From assembly GCF_900580675.1 (NCBI RefSeq), contig NZ_UTBG01000255.1, positions 82,466 to 146,465 on the forward strand: a DNA stretch of 64,000 bases, given 5' to 3'. Within the stretch, counting starts at the first letter, position 1. Each line of letters begins with the position of its first letter. Positions 9,299 through 18,002 of the stretch are shown here, piece after piece. The stretch comes from Pseudomonas viridiflava. GTDB lineage: Bacteria > Pseudomonadota > Gammaproteobacteria > Pseudomonadales > Pseudomonadaceae. The notes beneath the pieces were generated by a model. That model had not been told where the DNA came from, did not search any database, and worked only from the letters and a program-made list of their open reading frames with translations. The position numbers and the translations under genes were made by a program.

Positions 9299-10165
9299 AT
9301 GGAAATCGGTCTGCGCGAGTGGCTGATCGTCATCGGCATCATTGTCATTGCCGGTATTCTTTTTGATGGCTGGCGCCGCATGCGCGGTGGCAAGGGCAAG
9401 CTCAAATTCCGTCTGGACCGCAACCTGTCCAACTTGCCCGACGACGACGGCAGCGCCGAGCTGCTGGGGCCGCCCCGTGTGCTCGACACCCATAAAGAGC
9501 CGCAGCTGGACGAGCACGACTTGCCGTCGATGAGCGCGCCGCTGCGTGAAGCCCGCGAGCCGTCCTCCAAGCGTGGCAAGCGCGGCAACGCCGGTGCTGC
9601 CGAGCCGCATCAGGGCGACCTGAACCTCGACGTCGATGAAGGCCCGAGCTTCAGCAGCCGTGATGACGATTTCCCGGACGAAAACGTCGCCAAGACCGCT
9701 GCGCCGCGCCAATCCGTAAACGATCAGCCGGCCGCCGAAGAGGTCCTGGTGATCAGCGTGATCTGCCGCGACGCCGCCGGCTTCAAAGGCCCGGCGCTGT
9801 TGCAGAACATCCTCGAAAGCGGCCTGCGTTTTGGCGAGATGGATATTTTCCACCGTCACGAAAGCATGGCCGGTAACGGCGAAGTGCTGTTCTCCATGGC
9901 CAACGCGGTCAAGCCGGGCACCTTCGATCTGGACGACATTGACCTGTTCAGCACCCCGGCAGTCAGTTTCTTCCTCGGCCTGCCAGGCCCGCGTCACCCG
10001 AAACAAGCGTTCGACGTGATGGTGGCCGCAGCCCGCAAGCTGTCCCAGGAACTGAACGGCGAACTCAAGGACGATCAACGCAGCGTCCTGACCGCCCAGA
10101 CCATCGAACACTACCGTCAGCGCATCGTCGAGTTCGAGCGTCGCGCCCTGACACAAAAACGCTGA
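9299..10165 (+). CDS. zipA: Cell division protein ZipA
   Basis: ZipA anchors FtsZ to the inner membrane at the division site. The 288-residue protein starts MEIGLREWLIVIG. It has one N-terminal transmembrane helix (residues about 6-22), a basic juxtamembrane patch, a charged disordered linker (about 45-150), and a globular C-terminal FtsZ-binding domain (about 155-280, with FKGPALLQNILESGLRFGEM and TPAVSFFLGLPGPRHP). The ATG at 9299 was chosen over an upstream in-frame start because it gives the family N-terminus and has GAGG about 11 bases before it. The 259-base gap after smc is AT-rich and contains a TTGACA hexamer at 9130-9135 without a convincing -10, so a separate zipA promoter is possible but unproven. 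Confidence 0.95.
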   Translation: MEIGLREWLIVIGIIVIAGILFDGWRRMRGGKGKLKFRLDRNLSNLPDDDGSAELLGPPRVLDTHKEPQLDEHDLPSMSAPLREAREPSSKRGKRGNAGAAEPHQGDLNLDVDEGPSFSSRDDDFPDENVAKTAAPRQSVNDQPAAEEVLVISVICRDAAGFKGPALLQNILESGLRFGEMDIFHRHESMAGNGEVLFSMANAVKPGTFDLDDIDLFSTPAVSFFLGLPGPRHPKQAFDVMVAAARKLSQELNGELKDDQRSVLTAQTIEHYRQRIVEFERRALTQKR

Positions 10166-10211
10166 GGATTGGTCTTCAGCGTTGTCAGTAGAATAAGCGC
10201 ACTAACATATT

Positions 10212-10233
10212 GAGCAGCTTCGGCTGCTCTTTT
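10212..10233 (+). terminator. Hairpin with UUCG loop after zipA (possible intrinsic terminator or attenuator)
   Basis: GAGCAGC (10212-10218), loop TTCG and GCTGCTC (10223-10229) form a perfect 7-bp stem followed by TTTT. It lies 46 bases after the zipA stop and 23 bases before the ligA start, so it could terminate or reduce read-through. The short U-tract makes it a weak terminator. Confidence 0.5.
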
Positions 10234-10252
10234 GCTTTCTGAGAGAACACCC

Positions 10253-12619
10253 ATGACCGCCGCCCACACCCGCATCCTCGAACTGCGCGCTGAACTGGAT
10301 CAGCACAACTACCGCTACCACGTGCTCGACGAACCGAGCATTCCGGACGCCGAGTACGACCGGCTGTTCCACGAGCTCAAGGCCCTGGAAGCCGAGCACC
10401 CGGACCTGGTAACGCGTGATTCACCGACGCAGCGGGTCGGCAGTGCGGCGTTGTCGGCGTTCACGCAGGTCAAGCACGAAATTCCGATGCTCAGCCTGGG
10501 CAATGCCTTCGATGAAAGCACCATGCTCGAGTTCGATCGCCGGGTCACCGAAGGCCTCGACCTGCCGGTGGGCGATCTGTTCGGCGGCGGCGCGGCGGTG
10601 GAATACAGCTGCGAACCCAAGCTGGACGGCCTGGCGGTCAGCCTGCTGTACCAGGACGGCGAGCTGGTGCGCGGCGCCACCCGTGGCGACGGCACCACGG
10701 GCGAAGACATCAGCGTCAACGTGCGTACGGTGCGCAATATCCCGCTGAAACTGCACGGCACGGGTTGGCCGGCGACCCTGGAAGTGCGCGGCGAAGTCTT
10801 CATGTCCAAGGCCGGTTTCGAGCGCCTCAACGCCTCGCAGCTGGAAGTCGGTGGCAAGACCTTCGCCAACCCGCGCAATGCCGCGGCCGGCAGCCTGCGC
10901 CAGCTGGATTCGAAAATCACCGCCAGCCGCCCGCTGGAATTCTGCTGCTACGGTATCGGCCAGGTGACGGCGGATATCAGCGACACCCATATCGGCAACC
11001 TCAAACAGTTGCAGAAGTGGGGCATGCCGATCAGCCATGAGCTGAAGCTGGCCAAGGGCATTCAGGAATGCCTGGACTACTATCGCGACATCGGCGAGCG
11101 GCGTAACAGCCTCGGCTACGAAATCGACGGCGTGGTGTTCAAGGTCAACAGCATTGCCTCCCAGCGTGAACTGGGCTTCCGCGCCCGCGAACCGCGCTGG
11201 GCCATCGCGCACAAATTCCCGGCCATGGAAGAGCTGACCGAACTGCTCGACGTGGAATTCCAGGTCGGCCGTACCGGCGCCGTAACCCCGGTTGCACGCT
11301 TGAAACCGGTCAAGGTCGCGGGCGTCACCGTGTCCAACGCGACCCTGCACAACATGGACGAAGTCGCGCGCCTGGGGCTGATGATCGGCGATACCGTGAT
11401 CATCCGTCGCGCCGGTGACGTGATCCCGCAAGTGGTCTCGGTGGTGCCCGAACGCCGCCCGGAAAACGCCCGCGCGGTGCAGATCCCCGAGAGCTGCCCG
11501 GTGTGCGGCTCGCAGGTGGAGCGCACGCAACTGGTCAAGCGCAGCAAGGGCAAGGAAACCGTCAGCGAAGGCGCGGTGTACCGCTGCGTCGGGCGCCTGG
11601 CGTGTGGGGCGCAGCTCAAGCAGGCGATCATCCACTTCGTCTCGCGCCGCGCCATGGACATCGACGGCCTGGGCGACAAGACCATCGAGCAGTTGGTGGA
11701 CGAAAAACTCATCGGTTCGCCGGCCGACCTTTACAAGCTCAAGTATGAGCAGGTTATCGACCTCGAAGGTTTTGCCGATATTTCCAGCAAGAAGCTGATT
11801 ACCTCCATTGAAAACAGCAAGTCGCCGACCCTGGCGCGGTTTATCTATGCCCTGGGTATTCCCGATGTGGGCGAGGAGACCGCCAAGGTGCTGGCGCGCT
11901 CGCTGGCCTCCCTGGAGCGGGTGCAGAAGGCCCTGCCGGAAGTGCTGACGTACCTGCCGGACGTGGGCCTGGAAGTGGCGCACGAGATCCACAGCTTCTT
12001 TGAAGACAGCCACAACCAGGACGTGATCGGCGCGCTGCTGTCGCCGGAGGAGTGCGGCCTGCAGTTGCAGGACCAGGGTGAACTGAGTGCCGAGTTCGCC
12101 GCCAGCACCACCCTCGGCGGTTTGCTCGACAAGCTGCACGTGCCGAGTGTCGGCCCGGGCGCCGCGCAGAAACTCGCGGACAAGTTCGGCAGCCTCGAAG
12201 GCGTGATCAAGGCCGACTGGCTCGACATGCGCCAGGCGTTGCCCGAGAAGCAAGCCAAGGCTGTGCGTGACTTCTTCGATAACGCCGACAACGCCAACCG
12301 TGCCCTGGCCATCGAGCAGCAGCTCAAGGACTTCGGCATGCACTGGCAGAGCGAAAAGAAGGTCGTCGAAGGCTTGCCCGAAGCGGGCCATACCTGGGTG
12401 CTCACCGGCTCCCTGGAGCTGATGAGCCGCGACGTGGCCAAGGACAAACTCGAAAGCCTGGGCGCCAAGGTGGCGGGTTCGGTGTCGGCGAAAACCCATT
12501 GCGTGGTGGCCGGGCCGGGTGCCGGTTCCAAACTGGCCAAGGCCAGCGAGTTGGGCCTGAAAGTGCTGGATGAAGAGGCGTTCGTCGCCTTCCTGGCCGC
12601 GCACAACATTACGGTCTGA
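10253..12619 (+). CDS. ligA: NAD+-dependent DNA ligase LigA
   Basis: LigA seals nicks in Okazaki fragments and repair intermediates using NAD+. The 788-residue protein has an N-terminal NAD+-binding Ia region (HNYRYHVLDEPSIPDAEYDRL), the adenylation domain with catalytic KLDG (Lys123), an OB fold, and a four-cysteine zinc finger (CPVCG ... YRCVGRLACGAQ). Helix-hairpin-helix repeats and a C-terminal BRCT domain (about 705-785) complete it. It is about 115 residues longer than the E. coli enzyme, as I recall for pseudomonads. The ATG at 10253 (MTAAHTRI) has GAGAG at suitable spacing; an upstream in-frame alternative start lies within the hairpin tail and is unlikely. Confidence 0.97.
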   Translation: MTAAHTRILELRAELDQHNYRYHVLDEPSIPDAEYDRLFHELKALEAEHPDLVTRDSPTQRVGSAALSAFTQVKHEIPMLSLGNAFDESTMLEFDRRVTEGLDLPVGDLFGGGAAVEYSCEPKLDGLAVSLLYQDGELVRGATRGDGTTGEDISVNVRTVRNIPLKLHGTGWPATLEVRGEVFMSKAGFERLNASQLEVGGKTFANPRNAAAGSLRQLDSKITASRPLEFCCYGIGQVTADISDTHIGNLKQLQKWGMPISHELKLAKGIQECLDYYRDIGERRNSLGYEIDGVVFKVNSIASQRELGFRAREPRWAIAHKFPAMEELTELLDVEFQVGRTGAVTPVARLKPVKVAGVTVSNATLHNMDEVARLGLMIGDTVIIRRAGDVIPQVVSVVPERRPENARAVQIPESCPVCGSQVERTQLVKRSKGKETVSEGAVYRCVGRLACGAQLKQAIIHFVSRRAMDIDGLGDKTIEQLVDEKLIGSPADLYKLKYEQVIDLEGFADISSKKLITSIENSKSPTLARFIYALGIPDVGEETAKVLARSLASLERVQKALPEVLTYLPDVGLEVAHEIHSFFEDSHNQDVIGALLSPEECGLQLQDQGELSAEFAASTTLGGLLDKLHVPSVGPGAAQKLADKFGSLEGVIKADWLDMRQALPEKQAKAVRDFFDNADNANRALAIEQQLKDFGMHWQSEKKVVEGLPEAGHTWVLTGSLELMSRDVAKDKLESLGAKVAGSVSAKTHCVVAGPGAGSKLAKASELGLKVLDEEAFVAFLAAHNITV

Positions 12620-12693
12620 CGCGCTGCCGCAAGAAAGTGGAACGAACTTAAATCCCAAATGATCTAGTCTTGGTCACCCAGGGAGAGATCGCC

Positions 12694-13857
12694 ATGTTCC
12701 GCTACTTCGAGCAACTCAGTTCGCGCATCGCCGCACCGTTCATGGCAGGTTCATCTCGCGACAGCAAGGTGTGGCAATGCCGTTGCGGGCAGTCGCTGTT
12801 CTTTCGCAACAGCCAGTGCCTGGCCTGCCAGGCACTGCTGGGCTATCAGCCGCAACAGAGCCGCTTATCGTCCCTGCAGCCCGGGCCTGTGGTCGATACC
12901 TGGCTGCAAGACGACAACCTCGACGCCGGCGCCTTCCGCCGCTGCGCCAACCTCGACACCCCAGCGGCGTGCAACTGGCTGATCCCGGCCCACAGCACCG
13001 AGCCACTGTGCGTCGCCTGCAGCCTTAACCGCACGATTCCTGACCTGTCCATTCCGGAAAACCCCGAGCGTTGGCGCAAGGTCGAGACGGCCAAGCGCCG
13101 GCTGGTCGCGCAGTTGATCAGCCTGGGCTTGCAAGTGGTGCCCAAAAGCGAGAACGAGGAAACCGGCCTCGCCTTCGACTTCGTCGGCATCGACCTGGAG
13201 GGCAATGCGCCCACTACCGGTCACGCCAATGGCCTGATCACCCTGGATGTCAAGGAAGCCGATGACGCGCATCGTGAGAAAGTCCGTGTGCAGATGCGCG
13301 AACCGTACCGCACCTTGCTCGGCCATTTTCGCCATGAGGTTGGCCATTACTACTGGGACCGCCTGATCGCCGACAGCCACTGGCTAGAACCTTTTCGCCT
13401 CCTGTTCGGCGACGAACGCGCCAGTTATGCCGACGCCCTCGACTACCACTACCAGAATGGCCCGCGCCCTGACTGGCAGCAGACCTGCGTCAGCGCCTAC
13501 GCCACCATGCATCCCTGGGAGGACTGGGCCGAAACCTGGGCCCACTACCTGCACATGATGGACGCCGTCGACACCGCACTGGGTTTCGGCATGAGCGCCC
13601 GCGGTATCGACCTGGATTACGCGCCGTTCCCGCTTACCACCCTCTACGACCCCGAGCACCCCGGCGGCCCGGCATTCCTGTCGTTCGTCAACGCCTGGAT
13701 CGAACTGGCCGGCATGCTCAACGAACTGTCGCGCAGCATGGGCCAGCCGGATTTCTATCCTTTTGTGCTGCCCCCTGCGGTAATCGCCAAACTGCACTTC
13801 ATCCACCTGGTGATCCAGGAGGAGGGCGGCCGTGCCGACGAGGCGGTGATTTTGTAG
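12694..13857 (+). CDS. Putative zinc-binding metallopeptidase with N-terminal zinc ribbon
   Basis: This 387-residue protein, with no signal peptide, starts MFRYFEQLSSRIAAPF. A zinc-ribbon-like cysteine set is at C29, C31, C42 and C45. A metallopeptidase core carries HEVGH at 214-218, followed by a conserved acidic/histidine stretch, HPWEDWAETWAHY. This matches the family annotated as putative zinc-binding metallo-peptidase (formerly a DUF). Substrates are unknown. The start at 12694 has GGGAGAG upstream and is preferred over an extended upstream start. It sits between ligA and ffs. The cytoplasmic location is inferred only from the lack of a signal sequence. Confidence 0.8.
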   Translation: MFRYFEQLSSRIAAPFMAGSSRDSKVWQCRCGQSLFFRNSQCLACQALLGYQPQQSRLSSLQPGPVVDTWLQDDNLDAGAFRRCANLDTPAACNWLIPAHSTEPLCVACSLNRTIPDLSIPENPERWRKVETAKRRLVAQLISLGLQVVPKSENEETGLAFDFVGIDLEGNAPTTGHANGLITLDVKEADDAHREKVRVQMREPYRTLLGHFRHEVGHYYWDRLIADSHWLEPFRLLFGDERASYADALDYHYQNGPRPDWQQTCVSAYATMHPWEDWAETWAHYLHMMDAVDTALGFGMSARGIDLDYAPFPLTTLYDPEHPGGPAFLSFVNAWIELAGMLNELSRSMGQPDFYPFVLPPAVIAKLHFIHLVIQEEGGRADEAVIL

Positions 13858-13905
13858 CGGTACAAGTGCTTGAGCCGCATCATATTTTTAATCCGGCGTG
13901 AATGG

Positions 13906-13933
13906 TTGTAACTTCCGATGAGATCGGTACAAT
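13906..13933 (+). promoter_or_regulatory. Sigma-70-like promoter of ffs
   Basis: TTGTAA (13906-13911) and TACAAT (13928-13933), separated by 16 bases, lie just upstream of the SRP RNA. They predict a transcript start near 13940, immediately before a small hairpin, CTTGCC-GAGA-GGCAAG (13941-13956). Hexamer match and position are good; the start site is inferred. Confidence 0.6.
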
Positions 13934-13960
13934 GGCCCCGCTTGCCGAGAGGCAAGCGTC

Positions 13961-14083
13961 GTTATGGTGACCCCATCGGTCCCCCCGCAACGATTACCCG
14001 TGAACCTGGTCAGAGCCGGAAGGCAGCAGCCACAGCGGGAACATTGTGTGCCGGGGTGTGGCTGGTGGGGTTGCCTCCATAAC
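13961..14083 (+). ncRNA. ffs: Signal recognition particle RNA (4.5S, bacterial small SRP)
   Basis: This is the RNA scaffold of the signal recognition particle, which binds Ffh for co-translational targeting. The diagnostic apical domain is present: GGTCAGAGCCGGAAGGCAGC at about 14008-14027, with the GGAA tetraloop and the asymmetric loop, and the returning strand with GTGTGCCGGGGTGTGGCTGG. The ends pair: GTTATGG (13961-13967) with CCATAAC (14077-14083), closing one long hairpin. The exact mature ends are uncertain by several bases. It lies downstream of ligA and the metallopeptidase gene, with its own promoter. Confidence 0.95.
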
Positions 14084-14351
14084 GCTCTTCCTGATTGATG
14101 CTTAACGGTTTCTCACCCTTTACCACGCTGTGGTGCAAGGAGTGATACGTCCGTGTTGACCCTCCCGTCCTATCTTTTGCTTTCCTGCCACTCGGTCTAC
14201 TGATTCCGAATCGCGGTGTCGGATGTCATTCGCCCGTTGTTTTGATTCTTTTGGATGTCGTCGCATGACGTAGCCGATTCATTCGTAACGTCTGCATTTC
14301 CAGCGGCGTGCGTTTGATACTAGGCCATACAATCAAGTCCGCTGAGCGGTA

Positions 14352-14909
14352 TTACGGCCGGTAAAGCGGGAACGCTTCCATTAGCGGTGGTATCTCCTGG
14401 CCCAACTGTGCCGCGCTTTCAGAGGGGTTACTCGGTTTCGGAATGTTCCGGGCGAAGTGAAAGATGATGGTCTGTCCGGTGGTGCCGTCCTTGTAATACT
14501 TGAAATAGCTGATCTCCGAGAATGCCCCGTCTTTTCGCAGTGAAGTGGGATAAAACATCATCGCGTAATCGATCCCGGTTCTATTGTCGGTCAGCAGGAC
14601 TGCCGGCATGTTGGGGTTTTCCTGCTGATGCAACTGGATGGCGCGTTTGGCGAGATCGAGGGGCTTGAAGCGGTTCATCTCGCGAGGCACGACGGTAAAG
14701 TCGACCATTTCATTCCAGGCATCCATGCTTTCCTCAGCAGGGAAATACTCCCACAAGCCCGGCTTTTGGAATTTCAGGACGAACGTCTTACCGCCGAACA
14801 TCACCGTTTTGGTCTCGGCGATTGACGGACTGGACATGTCGGAGGTAAGCGGCGTGGCGCAGCCATAGAGCAGGAAGAAGGCGGATAACATAAGCAATGT
14901 GGCTTTCAT
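14352..14909 (-). CDS. Predicted outer-membrane or periplasmic lipoprotein, unknown function
   Basis: The 185-residue protein begins MKATLLMLSAFFLLYGCA, a lipoprotein signal with lipobox LLYGC (lipidation at Cys17), and AAGGA precedes the ATG. The mature part has no family I recognise. It is mixed alpha/beta in character, with MVDFTVVPREMNRFKPLDLA and YFKYYKDGTTGQTIIFHFAR. It is encoded divergently from the two muramidase genes and sits alone after ffs. It could be an envelope partner of those enzymes, but only proximity suggests that. About 270 bases between ffs and this gene hold nothing I recognise. Confidence 0.7.
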   Translation of the reverse strand: MKATLLMLSAFFLLYGCATPLTSDMSSPSIAETKTVMFGGKTFVLKFQKPGLWEYFPAEESMDAWNEMVDFTVVPREMNRFKPLDLAKRAIQLHQQENPNMPAVLLTDNRTGIDYAMMFYPTSLRKDGAFSEISYFKYYKDGTTGQTIIFHFARNIPKPSNPSESAAQLGQEIPPLMEAFPLYRP

Positions 14910-15167
14910 TTCAATCCTTGAAAAGGTGCGTCAGTGTATTTTGCGCGAGTAACAGTAGCCCAACGCATCACTGAATACTTTCTTTTCGGGATCGAAAGCG
15001 AGTTGGCAGTGGGCAATTACTTCTTCACTCCCCACATCCTGGAAGACCTCGGCTGGACAATTCCAGGCTGCCTGCTAGCTTGATTCATGTGCGTTTTTAA
15101 AAAATGACCGTTGTGCTGGAGTAGTGAAGAAGTGATGGCACTCAAGTCCTCAACAGGGATGATTGCC

Positions 15168-16118
15168 ATGGCCAGCTTTCAAGGTTTGCCCAGTCTTATC
15201 AGTGCTTCCGTCGGCAGTCCCGGCAAGGCCCGCAATGTGCCTGCCGATGTTCAATACATTCAACGTCTGTTTAATCTGATCGCGGCAGGATCCGGCCCCG
15301 CTTTAGTGGAGGACGGAAAATGCGGCCCGCTGTTGCTTCGGCGCATCAACGACTATCAATTGAATCGTCTCAAGGTCGCCAACCCTGATGGGGTGATTGA
15401 CCCGGCAGGGCGGACGTTCAACAGCTTGGTTGAAGACGCGCGCAAGGCAGATCCGGGTGCCCAGCCGCCCATCCAGCCTGAACCGGGCAAACAGCAGCTG
15501 CTCACTCAGCCCACCTGCGACGGTGGCGTGACCCTGACCGAGGCGGATTTCCAGAGCGCCGCCACTCAATTGGGCAACGGTATTTCAGTCAATATCATCA
15601 AGGCTTTCGCCACCGTGGAATCCGGTGGGCGTTCCGGTTTCGGTGCGGCCAAGTTGCCGATGATCGCGTATGAGGGGCACATCTTCCGCAAATACACCCA
15701 GCAACAGTACGACAAGGCCTACCCGTTGCTTTCATACCCCTATACGGTCAAGGCCGGCCCGCAATGGCGCGCCAATAACAAGGACCAGGCCAAGGCCTGG
15801 GAGACGCTCGCCGCTGCCTACAAACTCGACCCGGCCGCCGCGTTGATGTCGGTGTCCTGGGGCATGTTCCAGATCATGGGCTTCAATTACGCCGCCTGCG
15901 GTTATGGCACGGTATCCGCGTTTGCCGCCGCGATGAAGATCAATGCCGGCCAGCAACTGAAGGCGTTCACCGGTTTTTGCCGCAAGAACCCGGCGTTGGT
16001 CAAAGCCATGAAGAATAAGGACTATGTTGGTATGGCCTCGAATTACAACGGCAAGGACTACGGCGACTATGACCGCCGCATTCAAAAAGCCTATGAGGCG
16101 CTTGAACGCAAAAAATAG
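15168..16118 (+). CDS. N-acetylmuramidase-family protein with N-terminal peptidoglycan-binding-like domain (copy 1)
   Basis: The 316-residue protein consists of an N-terminal peptidoglycan-binding-like region (residues 1-92: VPADVQYIQRLFNLI, then NPDGVIDPAGRTFNSLVED), a proline-rich linker (about 93-113), and a C-terminal N-acetylmuramidase domain of the DUF3380 type (about 117-316). Glu151 in ATVESGGRSGFG is the likely catalytic acid, and SWGMFQIMGFNY is a conserved core motif. There is no signal peptide, so export would need a phage-like holin or a secretion system such as T6SS. The start at 15168 is chosen for AGGGA eight bases upstream, the same arrangement as in the second copy. A closely related paralogue follows 156 bases downstream. 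Confidence 0.85.
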   Translation: MASFQGLPSLISASVGSPGKARNVPADVQYIQRLFNLIAAGSGPALVEDGKCGPLLLRRINDYQLNRLKVANPDGVIDPAGRTFNSLVEDARKADPGAQPPIQPEPGKQQLLTQPTCDGGVTLTEADFQSAATQLGNGISVNIIKAFATVESGGRSGFGAAKLPMIAYEGHIFRKYTQQQYDKAYPLLSYPYTVKAGPQWRANNKDQAKAWETLAAAYKLDPAAALMSVSWGMFQIMGFNYAACGYGTVSAFAAAMKINAGQQLKAFTGFCRKNPALVKAMKNKDYVGMASNYNGKDYGDYDRRIQKAYEALERKK

Positions 16119-16274
16119 CAGGCGGTGATGCCTGCCTCACAACGTTCAAGACGGCTGCTGGACAACCCAAAATCATCTTGTTAGTTTGCGCCGGCCACTT
16201 GTTTCAAGTTGTGACAAGTGGGTTGTGCTGATATTGAAGTGCTATCACTTCTTTAACTAACAAGGATGTCTTTG

Positions 16275-17321
16275 ATGAAAAGCCTGCAAGGGTTGCCCCG
16301 TCTTATCAGTGCTTCGGTGGGCGCGCCCGGTAAAGCGCGTAACTTGCCCGCGGATGTTCAGTGCATCCAGTATTTATTCAATCTGATAATTCCCAAGATG
16401 GGCTTCCCGCTGACCGAAAACGGCAAGTGCGATGGCCAGTTGGTGCAGTGCATCAGCCAGTATCAGTTCCGTCATCTGAAGTACGCGCACCCGGATGGCG
16501 TGATCGATCCCACAGGTCGCACCTTTAACAGCCTGATCGAAGAGGCGGTGAAAGTGCCGGTGAAGGCCTTCCCGGCGATGCGCATTCCAACCTTCCTGAA
16601 TGCGTTCGGTAACAACCAGGGCGATGCGGTGCAGGCCACGGTCAACGTCTACCTGGAGCGCATGCGCGCGATGGTCGAGGCCGAGCGGCGCAACCGGCAA
16701 TTGATGCTGCAGTCCACCTGCGACGGCGGCATGACCCTGACCGATACCGATTTCCAGAACGCCGCCACGCAGTTGGGCAACGGGATTTCGGTGAACATCA
16801 TCAAGGCCTTCGCCACGGTGGAGTCCGGCGGACGCTCCGGTTTCGGGCCGGCCAAGCTGCCGGTGATCGCCTTTGAGGGGCACTGGTTTCGTAAATACAC
16901 CAAGCGCATCTACGACCAGGCGCACCCGCTGCTGTCATACGTTTACGTGAAAAAGGCCGGGCCGCAATGGCAGGTCAACAACAAGGACCAGGTCAAGGCC
17001 TGGGAAACCATGGCCACGGCCTTCGCACTGGACCAGGAAGCAGCTTTGAAGTCGGCGTCCTGGGGCATGTTTCAGATGATGGGCTTCAACTTCGCATCCT
17101 GCGGTTACAAGTCGGTGTTTGAATTCACCGCAGCCTTGAAGATTAATGCCGGCAATCAACTCAAGGCCTTCGTCAGTTTCTGCAGTCAGAGCCCTTCGTT
17201 GATCAAGGCCATGAAGGAGAAAGACTATGTCGCCATGGCGCGCAACTATAACGGCAAGGATTACGGCGACTATGACCGCCGTATCAAAAAGGCCTACGAA
17301 GCACTTGAAGGGAAAAAATAA
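16275..17321 (+). CDS. N-acetylmuramidase-family protein (copy 2, tandem paralogue)
   Basis: This 348-residue paralogue of the preceding gene shares near-identical motifs: LISASVG-PGKARN at the N-terminus, DGVIDPTGRTFNSLIEEA, and the muramidase domain with likely catalytic Glu183 in ATVESGGRSGFG. It ends in the same YNGKDYGDYDRRIKKAYEAL tail. It differs by an extra segment of about 30 residues between the two domains (about 94-146), containing a helical VNVYLERMRAMVEAERRNRQ region. No signal peptide is present. The ATG at 16275 has AAGGA eight bases upstream. Its stop is 1 base before the next start, so it is translationally linked to the exported protein that follows. Confidence 0.86.
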   Translation: MKSLQGLPRLISASVGAPGKARNLPADVQCIQYLFNLIIPKMGFPLTENGKCDGQLVQCISQYQFRHLKYAHPDGVIDPTGRTFNSLIEEAVKVPVKAFPAMRIPTFLNAFGNNQGDAVQATVNVYLERMRAMVEAERRNRQLMLQSTCDGGMTLTDTDFQNAATQLGNGISVNIIKAFATVESGGRSGFGPAKLPVIAFEGHWFRKYTKRIYDQAHPLLSYVYVKKAGPQWQVNNKDQVKAWETMATAFALDQEAALKSASWGMFQMMGFNFASCGYKSVFEFTAALKINAGNQLKAFVSFCSQSPSLIKAMKEKDYVAMARNYNGKDYGDYDRRIKKAYEALEGKK

Positions 17322-17322
17322 G

Positions 17323-17913
17323 ATGATCCGTTTTCTAGCGGTTGGCGTGTTGTCGTGGTGTGCTGTGGCGCCTGTGTTTGCCAGCGCTGATGCGCTGCAT
17401 TCGGGCAAGTACGAACAGTTGATGCTGGCGGTGACGCCTGAGCATCAAGTCGAAGGGTTCTACGCCGAAGAGCTGGGTGAGGGCGTCACGCGCAGCTGCG
17501 CGTTTTACCTGAAAGGCAAGCCCGAAGCGCTGACCACCTGGCTTGACGATGCCTACCCCGGCAGCCTGGCGCCTTCGTCCGACGGCGTGACCCTGACCGT
17601 GGAGCAAGCCCGTCAGCACCCCGGTTGCATGAGCGTGTTGATGCCGGAGATTGCCACCGGCCTGGACCTGTCCCGGACCGCCAGCAAAGATTGGATCGGC
17701 CTGGTGACGGTGTCCGCCGACAAGGCTTACCTGCTGAACACGCCGGGCGCCGATGCGGCCAAGCGTCCGTATATCGTCAAAGACGATGTGGTGGGGGTGC
17801 TGGCCTTCAAGGATGGCTGGGCCCAGGTCGAGTTCACCAACGCCAAGGACCATTCGTTCATTGGCTGGATCAGCCAGGACCAATACAGCCGTCTGTCCGC
17901 GCCCCAGCCCTGA
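17323..17913 (+). CDS. Exported protein of unknown function with SH3-like C-terminal segment
   Basis: The 196-residue protein begins MIRFLAVGVLSWCAVAPVFA, a typical Sec signal peptide with predicted cleavage after ASA, near residue 22. The mature region has two cysteines (SCAFYLKG and HPGCMSVL) that could form a disulfide. It ends in a beta-rich stretch (DDVVGVLAFKDGWAQVEF, then FIGWISQDQY) resembling a bacterial SH3-like domain. The ATG lies 1 base after the stop of the second muramidase. Tight coupling of a periplasmic protein to a muramidase is the layout expected for an immunity protein or an activity modulator; this is inference, not homology. Confidence 0.7.
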   Translation: MIRFLAVGVLSWCAVAPVFASADALHSGKYEQLMLAVTPEHQVEGFYAEELGEGVTRSCAFYLKGKPEALTTWLDDAYPGSLAPSSDGVTLTVEQARQHPGCMSVLMPEIATGLDLSRTASKDWIGLVTVSADKAYLLNTPGADAAKRPYIVKDDVVGVLAFKDGWAQVEFTNAKDHSFIGWISQDQYSRLSAPQP

Positions 17914-18002
17914 TCGGCAAAACCTGCCGTTGCGCCAAGCCGGCCGTGTTTCCAGCGGCCGGCTCAGGTAGCATGCGCCTCCCGTAGACATGGAGGTCCC
18001 AC

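Noticed and set aside
10421..12658. Long antisense reading frame (745 codons) opposite ligA
   Set aside because: Composition mirrors ligA codons read backwards (H, R, Q, G-rich); no motif, no ribosome-binding site, and ligA is certain.
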